A DNA stretch of 6,525 nt from JBLNBU01 sp050260215. GTDB lineage: Bacteria; Pseudomonadota; Alphaproteobacteria; Rhodospirillales; Magnetospirillaceae. Position numbers and translations under genes: made by a program. The notes beneath the pieces were generated by a model that saw only the letters and a list, made by a program, of their open reading frames with translations, ran no database searches and was not told the origin of the DNA. Below are positions 1-5,006 of this stretch, one piece after another. Where the stretch lies: assembly GCA_050260215.1 (NCBI GenBank), contig JBLNBU010000254.1, forward strand, positions 1 through 6,525, read 5' to 3'. Every line of letters begins with the position of its first letter. Positions within the stretch are counted from its first letter, which is position 1.

Positions 1-362
1 ATGTTGGCGCTGTGCCAGATTTCCTGGACGGAGGCGGCCACCAGCCAGGGCAGGCCCTGGCCGCCGTGCTCGGGATCGAAGGGAACGGCATTCCAGCCGC
101 CGTCGACGAACTGGCGGTAGGCGGGAGCGAAGCCGGGCGGCAGGGTGACGCGGCCGTTCTCGAGGATGCAGCCCTCGCGGTCGCCCACCGGGTTGAGGGG
201 GGCCAGCACTTCCGAGCCGAAGCGGCCGGCCTCGGCCAGCACGGCGGTGACCAGGTCGACGCTCGCCTCCTCGCAGCCGGGCAGGGCGGAGATTTCGGCC
301 AAGCCACACAGCTCCTCGATGACGAAGGCCATGTCGCGGATCGGCGGGGCGTAGCTGGGCAT
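1..362 (-). CDS. Acyl-CoA dehydrogenase, N-terminal part (truncated by window edge)
   Basis: This is the first 120 codons of an acyl-CoA dehydrogenase, a flavoprotein that oxidises an acyl-CoA to the 2,3-enoyl-CoA and passes electrons to electron-transfer flavoprotein. The protein begins MPSYAPPIRDMAFVIEEL, which matches the short N-terminal extension (AcylCoA_DH_N type) of the long, roughly 600-residue acyl-CoA dehydrogenases that include DmdC-like 3-methylmercaptopropionyl-CoA dehydrogenases. The helical N-terminal domain follows, with the family motif PEHGGQGLP at about residues 97-105. The catalytic glutamate and FAD-binding parts lie beyond the left edge, so the substrate cannot be inferred. 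The ATG at 362-360 is chosen because a GAGGAA ribosome site lies 6 bases upstream and the family signature starts at once. The gene follows the EF-hand protein gene by 63 bases on the same strand. Family assignment is firm; DmdC-like substrate specificity is not shown. Confidence 0.9.
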   Translation of the reverse strand, partial: MPSYAPPIRDMAFVIEELCGLAEISALPGCEEASVDLVTAVLAEAGRFGSEVLAPLNPVGDREGCILENGRVTLPPGFAPAYRQFVDGGWNAVPFDPEHGGQGLPWLVAASVQEIWHSAN

Positions 363-368
363 GGGGCG

Positions 369-374
369 TTCCTC
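369..374 (-). promoter_or_regulatory. Ribosome binding site of the acyl-CoA dehydrogenase
   Basis: Read on the minus strand this is GAGGAA, placed 6 bases before the ATG at 362. It supports that start over any alternative and shows the gene has its own translation initiation signal. Confidence 0.6.
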
Positions 375-425
375 GAGGCTCGACTTCTAGTTACCCGGAA
401 GTGGATGGGATCGGACGGGGTGCCG

Positions 426-2543
426 TCAACCCCACCCGAATGCATGGGCCCATGCGCCGGAGCGCCAGGTCCACCAGCCGATGCCGGCGGCCACCGCCAG
501 CAGCAGGGCGAAGACCATCCAGCCCCAGGGCAGGCCCTTCTCGGCATAGGGGTCGACCAGCGAGCGTTGCGCCCCCTCGGGCAGGCGGGCCACCTGGGTC
601 AGCGAGCCGCCGAAGGGGATGTTGATCTTGGCCCGGGTGTTGACCGCCCAGCCGTTGGCATCGAGGATCGGGCCCAGGTTGCGCTGGCGCAGCTTCATCC
701 ACGCCATCACCATGGACGGACCCGACACCGCCAGGGCCAGCCCGGCCAGGGCCAGCGGCATCTGCCACCATTTCAGCGCCAGGAACCCGGTCACCACCGA
801 GGCGATGGCGGTGCCGATGGCGCCGACCGCCAGGCCCAGCGCGGCGAACACGCCGGCGAAGCGGCCGACGTCGAAGGGCGGCGGGGCTTCGGGGGGCTTG
901 GCGGGCGCGGGCGCCGCACCCGCGGCCGGCGGCGCGGCCTTGGCGGCGGCGGCCTCCTGGGCGGCCTTGGCGCGGGCCTGGGCGACCTTCTCGACCTGCT
1001 CGGCGACGAAGCGGCCCAGCCGCTTGTAGGGTGCCAGGAACGCCTGGCGCAGGCCGATGGGGTGGTCGACGATCTTGACCACGGTGGCGTCCCAGTCGTT
1101 GCCGGCGCGGTCGTAGAACACGCCGTTGCGCCCCACCATCAGCTGGTCGGAATCACCCCCGGTGATCGCCGCGGCGATGGTCATGGTGGCGCCTTGGCGT
1201 CGGCAGGCGCAGTAGACCAGGTAGATGCGCGACAAGGTGGCCAGCTGGGCGTGGCGGTCGACGTCGTCGACGGCGATGCACAGGTCGCAGCTGCGCCCGT
1301 CCAGGTACAAGGTACCGGCCTGGAAGATGGCCTTGGAACGGCGGCTGTAGAACTCGCGGAAGCTGACGAAATTGTCGAGCAGCCGGGCCAGGTCGCGCTT
1401 GTACAGCACCAGGCGCTCGACCCCGTCGATGGCGGCGGCCTCATCCTCCTGGGCGCGGTCCTCGCCCAGCAGCCGGTCGATCTCGGCGCGGCCCTGGGCG
1501 CGGATGGCGGCGATGCGCTCGGCCGCCATGCCGTCCAGCGGCGTCGCGGGCTTGGTGGCGGCCCAGGTCTCGACGGCGGCGAAGCGGGCCTTGACCTCGG
1601 CCCATTCGGCCTCGCCAAGGGTGGCGGCGTCGCCCAGCACCAGGCTGCGCAGGCGTTCCATGCGCTCGCGCCACACCGGGTTCAGCCCGTCGCCCAGCGG
1701 CAGCGTCGCCCCGGGCGAGCAGGTGGCCAGCGGCAGGGCTTCCAGGTCGTCCAGCCGTTCGGCCAGCGGGCGGCGCGCCAGGGTGTCGAGGTCGCTCGCG
1801 CGCGGGTTGGCGACCTCGGCCGCGGCGGGGCTGTAGGCGGCCAGGCGGCAGCGCAGGAAGAAGTCGTCGACCTTGTCGCGCACGGCGGCCAGGGCGTCGG
1901 TGGCCTCCAGGGTGGCGGCGCCCGGCGGCATCTTGCCCCACCACTCGGACAAGCTGTCGATGGCGGCGAAGAAGTCGTCGACCCGCTGCTGGTCGACACC
2001 CTCGGCGCCCGAGCGGTCGGGCACCCCGCCCATGGCGGCGATGATGTCGACGATGAGCGCGCGGGTAGCGTCGTCCTCGGCGGCGGCGACCGGGACCACC
2101 CCGTCGCCGTTGAAGCGCGTCTGGCCGAAGATGCGGGCCAGGTCGCGGGTTTCGTCAAGGTCGATGGCGGCGGCGTCGGGCTTGCCCAGGTTGGTCAGGA
2201 TGCGCCGGGCCGAGGCCAGCACCCGCCGGCCCTCCTCGCTGTCGCCGTCGATGGCGGCCAGCGGCAGTTCCGAGCCGGGGCGCAGCAGCTCGTCGGGGTC
2301 GGCCAGCACCTTCTTGAGCCAGCGCACCGCCTCGACGATGTCGGCGGCGCGGATGCGGCCATCGCCGTCGCGGTCGAGCAGTGCCAGGGTGCGGGAATCG
2401 AAGTCCAGGCCCGAGGCCGGGCAGGCCAGCGCCACCCACAGCTTCTGGTCGAGGCGATCCAGCGCCAGGATGTCCGAGCCGCGGTCCAGCCGCACCTGGT
2501 CGAACCCGCCGACGCGGAAGAATTTCCAGCCGTGGTCCTTCAT
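426..2543 (-). CDS. Uncharacterised EF-hand membrane protein (705 aa)
   Basis: I do not recognise a named family and assign no function. Near the N-terminus there is a textbook EF-hand loop, DRDGDGRIRAAD at residues 57-68, with Asp at positions 1, 3, 5 and 12, Gly at 6 and Ile at 8. It is flanked by helix-like sequence, so calcium binding is likely. A second, degenerate loop, RFNGDGVVPV, lies near residues 143-152. A long soluble region follows, with Cys419-x2-Cys422 and Cys445-x-Cys447 and a distinctive stretch GRNGVFYDRAGNDWDATVV at 471-489. An Ala/Lys- then Ala/Pro-rich linker spans about 512-557. Hydrophobic segments at about 562-591, 594-616 and 672-693 indicate a C-terminal membrane anchor, with a conserved-looking stretch between them (RNLGPILDANGWAVNTRAKI, 621-640). 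No signal peptide is seen. The ATG at 2543 has a strong AGGGGGG site 6 bases upstream. The gene sits 57 bases after the oxidase and 63 before the acyl-CoA dehydrogenase, on the same strand. A calcium-responsive membrane-tethered regulator or scaffold is one guess. Confidence 0.85.
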   Translation of the reverse strand: MKDHGWKFFRVGGFDQVRLDRGSDILALDRLDQKLWVALACPASGLDFDSRTLALLDRDGDGRIRAADIVEAVRWLKKVLADPDELLRPGSELPLAAIDGDSEEGRRVLASARRILTNLGKPDAAAIDLDETRDLARIFGQTRFNGDGVVPVAAAEDDATRALIVDIIAAMGGVPDRSGAEGVDQQRVDDFFAAIDSLSEWWGKMPPGAATLEATDALAAVRDKVDDFFLRCRLAAYSPAAAEVANPRASDLDTLARRPLAERLDDLEALPLATCSPGATLPLGDGLNPVWRERMERLRSLVLGDAATLGEAEWAEVKARFAAVETWAATKPATPLDGMAAERIAAIRAQGRAEIDRLLGEDRAQEDEAAAIDGVERLVLYKRDLARLLDNFVSFREFYSRRSKAIFQAGTLYLDGRSCDLCIAVDDVDRHAQLATLSRIYLVYCACRRQGATMTIAAAITGGDSDQLMVGRNGVFYDRAGNDWDATVVKIVDHPIGLRQAFLAPYKRLGRFVAEQVEKVAQARAKAAQEAAAAKAAPPAAGAAPAPAKPPEAPPPFDVGRFAGVFAALGLAVGAIGTAIASVVTGFLALKWWQMPLALAGLALAVSGPSMVMAWMKLRQRNLGPILDANGWAVNTRAKINIPFGGSLTQVARLPEGAQRSLVDPYAEKGLPWGWMVFALLLAVAAGIGWWTWRSGAWAHAFGWG

Positions 2544-2549
2544 GGCGAT

Positions 2550-2556
2550 CCCCCCT
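2550..2556 (-). promoter_or_regulatory. Ribosome binding site of the EF-hand protein
   Basis: The minus strand reads AGGGGGG, 6 bases before the ATG at 2543. It lies in the 57-base gap after the oxidase stop (2601) and fixes the start codon. I see no clear terminator or promoter elsewhere in that gap. Confidence 0.55.
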
Positions 2557-2600
2557 GTCTCTTCCCCTGGCAGCAGCTTACCCCCCTACGGCCATTCCCG

Positions 2601-3995
2601 CTAGGGCACCACCTTGCCCGGGTTCATGATGCCGTCGGGATCCAGTGCCGCCTTGATCCGGCGCATCAGGTCGATGTCGACCGGGTCCTTGTAGTGGGCC
2701 AGTTCGGCGCGCTTGAGCCGGCCGATGCCGTGTTCGGCGGAAATGCTGCCGTCCATGTCGACGACGATGTCGTGGACGATGCGGTTCATGCGTTCCCATT
2801 CGGCCAGGAAGGCGGCCTTGTCGGCACCGGCGGGCTGGGTCAGGTTGAAGTGGATGTTGCCGTCGCCCAGGTGGCCGAAGGGCACGGCGCGCACGCCGGG
2901 CAGCGCCGCCTCCACCGCCCGGGTGGCGCGGGCGATCATCTCGGGCACCTTCGAAGTGGCCACCGAGACGTCGTGCTTGATGGAGCCGCCTTCCCGCTTC
3001 TGCGCCTCGGGGATGGCCTCGCGGATGCGCCAGAACGCCTTGCGCTGGTCGCCGCTTTCGGCCAGCACCGCATCGGCCGCGTGGCCGGCGTCCAGGGCTT
3101 CGGCCAGCACCGCTTCCAGGGCGTCGCGCAGGCCGCCGGGCCGGGACGACGACAGTTCCAGCAACAGGTACCAGGGATGGACGGTGGCAAAGGGGTCGCG
3201 CACCCCGGCAACATGGGCCATGCCCAGTTCCAGGCCGATGCGCGGCACCAGTTCGCAGGCGGTGACCGCGTCGCCGCTGGCGCGCCGCGCCCGCGCCAGC
3301 ACCCCCAGCGCCGCCTCAGGGGCGGGCAGGGCAATGAAGGCGGTCTGGACGTCGACGGGGCGGGGAAACAGTTTCAGCACCGCCGCGGTGATGATGCCCA
3401 GCGTGCCTTCGGCGCCCACGAACAGGTGTTTGAGGTCGTAGCCGGTGTTGTCCTTCTTCAGCGCCTTCAGCCCGTTCCAGACGCGGCCGTCGGGAAGCAC
3501 CACCTCGAGCCCCAGGACCAGCTCGCGGGCGTTGCCGTAGCGCAGCACGTTGACCCCGCCGGCATTGGTCGACAGGTTGCCGCCGATGCGGCAGCTGCCC
3601 TCGGCGCCCAGGCTCAAGGGGAACAGGCAGCCCGCCTCCTCGGCCGCGGCCTGCACCTGGGCCAGCACGCAGCCCGCCTCGGCGGTCAGCGAGAAATTGA
3701 CCGGGTCGACGGCGCGGATGCGGGTCAGCCGCTCGGTCGACACCACCACCGCGCGGCCCGCGGGCACGCCGCCGCCGCACAGGCCGGTGTTGCCGCCCTG
3801 GGGCACCACCGCGACCTTGTCGGCGGCCAGCAGGCGGACCACCTCGGCCACCTCGGCCGTCGAACCGGGGCGGACCACCGCCAGGGCGTCGCCTGTGTAA
3901 AGTCCGCGTTCCTCGACCAGATAGGGCGCCATGTCGGCCCCGGCCAGCAGGTTCGCGGGTCCCGTCACGGCGGCCAGGCGGTCCAGCAGATCCAT
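2601..3995 (-). CDS. FAD-linked 2-hydroxyacid dehydrogenase (GlcD / D-2-hydroxyglutarate dehydrogenase type)
   Basis: This 464-residue flavoprotein belongs to the family of D-lactate dehydrogenase (cytochrome), glycolate oxidase subunit GlcD and D-2-hydroxyglutarate dehydrogenase. Members oxidise a D-2-hydroxyacid to the 2-oxoacid and pass electrons to a quinone, cytochrome or ETF. The N-terminal PCMH-type FAD domain shows VVPQGGNTGLCGGGVP at 63-78, GGNLSTNAGG at 138-147 and FVGAEGTLGIIT at 192-203. The C-terminal FAD-oxidase domain shows IREAIPEA at 324-331, KHDVSV at 340-345, GHLGDGNIHFN at 374-384 and EHGIGRLK at 421-428, ending NPGKVVP. His375, His382 and Glu421 match the metal-binding residues known in D-2-hydroxyglutarate dehydrogenases. 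No signal peptide or iron-sulfur domain is seen, so it is probably cytoplasmic. It starts 2 bases after the Sua5 stop behind a strong Shine-Dalgarno sequence; the longer upstream reading in this frame is antisense-free shadow over Sua5 and is discarded. The exact substrate (D-2-hydroxyglutarate, D-lactate or another) is open. Confidence 0.93.
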   Translation of the reverse strand: MDLLDRLAAVTGPANLLAGADMAPYLVEERGLYTGDALAVVRPGSTAEVAEVVRLLAADKVAVVPQGGNTGLCGGGVPAGRAVVVSTERLTRIRAVDPVNFSLTAEAGCVLAQVQAAAEEAGCLFPLSLGAEGSCRIGGNLSTNAGGVNVLRYGNARELVLGLEVVLPDGRVWNGLKALKKDNTGYDLKHLFVGAEGTLGIITAAVLKLFPRPVDVQTAFIALPAPEAALGVLARARRASGDAVTACELVPRIGLELGMAHVAGVRDPFATVHPWYLLLELSSSRPGGLRDALEAVLAEALDAGHAADAVLAESGDQRKAFWRIREAIPEAQKREGGSIKHDVSVATSKVPEMIARATRAVEAALPGVRAVPFGHLGDGNIHFNLTQPAGADKAAFLAEWERMNRIVHDIVVDMDGSISAEHGIGRLKRAELAHYKDPVDIDLMRRIKAALDPDGIMNPGKVVP

Positions 3996-3997
3996 GC

Positions 3998-4005
3998 TCA
4001 CCTCC
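3998..4005 (-). promoter_or_regulatory. Ribosome binding site of the oxidase, overlapping the Sua5 stop codon
   Basis: The minus strand reads GGAGGTGA, a near-perfect match to the 16S rRNA anti-Shine-Dalgarno sequence, with 5 bases between GGAGG and the ATG at 3995. Its last three bases are the TGA stop codon of the upstream Sua5 gene. Ribosomes ending on Sua5 therefore finish on the initiation site of the oxidase, which suggests translational coupling, and it decides the oxidase start. Confidence 0.8.
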
Positions 4006-4963
4006 GGGGCCGGGGCGCGGCGGCGCGGCGCAGCCGGTCGTTGATGGCCAGGCCCAGCCCGTGGTCGGGGATGGGCATCACCGCGATGCCGGTGAAGCCG
4101 GGCCGGTCCAGCGCGCGCAGCATGGCGAACAGGTTGGCGGCGGCCTCTTCCAGGTCGCCGGTGGGCGACAGGTTGGCGGTGGCGTCGGCGGGGGCGGGAC
4201 CGAAGGCCAGCAGCGCCTCGCCGGCGCGCGGGCAGCAGGCGCCCAGCCGGACGGGAAGGCCGGGGGCGTAATGGCTTTCCAGCTGGCCGGGCGAGCGCGG
4301 GGCCGTGGGATCGGCGTGCGGGCGCACCACCTCGGTGCCCAGGGCGGCCTCGATGGCCTCGACGGCGACGCCGCCGGGGCGCAGCAGGACGGGACGTGCA
4401 TCCGACAGGTCGAGCACGGTGGACTCGACGCCGACCCGGCAGGGACCGCCGTCCAGGATCATGGCGACGCGCCCGCCCAGGCAGGCGGCGACGTGGGCGG
4501 CGGTGGTCGGGCTGACCGCGCCCGAGCGGTTGGCCGAAGGCGCGGCCAGCGGCCGGCCCGCAGCACGTATCAGGGCGCGCGCCACCGCATGGTCGGGCAT
4601 GCGCACCGCCAGGGTGTCGAGCCCGGCGCCGGCCAGCAGGGAAATCGGCGAATCCTTGGCGCGCGGCAGCACCAGGGTCAGCGGGCCGGGCCAGAAGCGT
4701 GCCATCAGCGCCCGCGCGCGATCGTCGGCGACCACCAGGCCGTCCACGTGCCCGGCCTGGTCGACGTGGACGATCAGCGGGTTGAAGCTGGGCCGGCCCT
4801 TGGCCTCGAAGATGGCCGCCACTGCGCGGTCGTTGGTGGCGTCGCCGCCCAGGCCATAGACCGTCTCGGTGGGAAACGCCACCAGTCGTCCGGCCGCCAG
4901 CAGCCGTCCGGCCTCGGCGATCGAGTCCTCGCAGGCGGCTAGGATGCGGGCTTCGGTGTCCAT
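3998..4963 (-). CDS. L-threonylcarbamoyladenylate synthase (Sua5/TsaC family)
   Basis: The enzyme makes threonylcarbamoyl-AMP from threonine, bicarbonate and ATP, the first step of the N6-threonylcarbamoyladenosine (t6A) modification at position 37 of ANN-decoding tRNAs. It is a cytoplasmic enzyme. The 321-residue length fits the longer Sua5 form. The YrdC-like domain covers about residues 12-205, with FPTETVYGLG at 30-39, KGRPSFNPLIVHV at 55-67, FWPGPLTLVL at 90-99, PSANRSG at 142-148 and DGGPCRVGVESTVLDL at 171-186. The linker motif SPGQLESHYAP at 224-234 leads into the C-terminal Sua5 domain at about 236-315. The ATG at 4963 gives the usual short N-terminus before the first motif. The open frame continues upstream to 5179 but would overlap the kinase gene. 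There is no good Shine-Dalgarno sequence before this ATG, and an in-frame TTG three codons upstream (4972) is possible. It is 43 bases behind the kinase and 2 ahead of the oxidase. Confidence 0.95.
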   Translation of the reverse strand: MDTEARILAACEDSIAEAGRLLAAGRLVAFPTETVYGLGGDATNDRAVAAIFEAKGRPSFNPLIVHVDQAGHVDGLVVADDRARALMARFWPGPLTLVLPRAKDSPISLLAGAGLDTLAVRMPDHAVARALIRAAGRPLAAPSANRSGAVSPTTAAHVAACLGGRVAMILDGGPCRVGVESTVLDLSDARPVLLRPGGVAVEAIEAALGTEVVRPHADPTAPRSPGQLESHYAPGLPVRLGACCPRAGEALLAFGPAPADATANLSPTGDLEEAAANLFAMLRALDRPGFTGIAVMPIPDHGLGLAINDRLRRAAAPRPRR

Positions 4964-5006
4964 GGCGGGCAAGATAATGCAAAGCCCCGGCGAGCGGGAG
5001 GCCCCT
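4964..5006. other. 43-base gap between kinase and Sua5 genes
   Basis: This short gap contains the only locally AT-richer patch near the Sua5 start (minus strand TTTGCATTATCTTG). Just before it is a G/C-rich stretch that could form at best a stem of about five pairs with one G-U pair, followed by only three T residues. Neither a convincing promoter with a -35 element nor a true terminator can be supported, so read-through from the kinase into Sua5 remains possible. Confidence 0.3.

Noticed and set aside
363..425. A possible promoter or terminator between the EF-hand gene and the acyl-CoA dehydrogenase, including the palindrome CCTCGAGG at 372-379.
   Set aside because: The palindrome is only 8 bases with no loop or T-run, overlaps the ribosome site, and no paired -35/-10 elements are seen.
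12..4271. A 1419-codon open frame on the plus strand, the longest in the window.
   Set aside because: It is antisense and codon-aligned to the acyl-CoA dehydrogenase, EF-hand and oxidase genes, which all share the same frame (starts 362, 2543 and 3995 are congruent modulo 3). A stop would need a sense TTA, CTA or TCA codon, and these are rare in such GC-rich genes. The translation is low-complexity Gly/Ala/Gln/His/Arg-rich and matches no family, while the opposite strand encodes clear domains.
4061..4942. A 293-codon plus-strand frame opposite Sua5.
   Set aside because: It is the codon-aligned antisense shadow of Sua5, with the same Gly/Ala/His/Gln-rich composition and no recognisable domain.
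3996..4982. An N-terminal extension of the oxidase frame that would make a 793-residue fusion protein.
   Set aside because: The extension is Arg/Pro/Gly-rich out-of-frame reading of Sua5. The ATG at 3995 has a near-perfect ribosome site and starts at the normal family N-terminus.
4964..4985. A possible -10 promoter element (TATCTT-like) just before Sua5.
   Set aside because: There is no credible -35 element at the right spacing; a short AT-richer patch alone is too weak to call.
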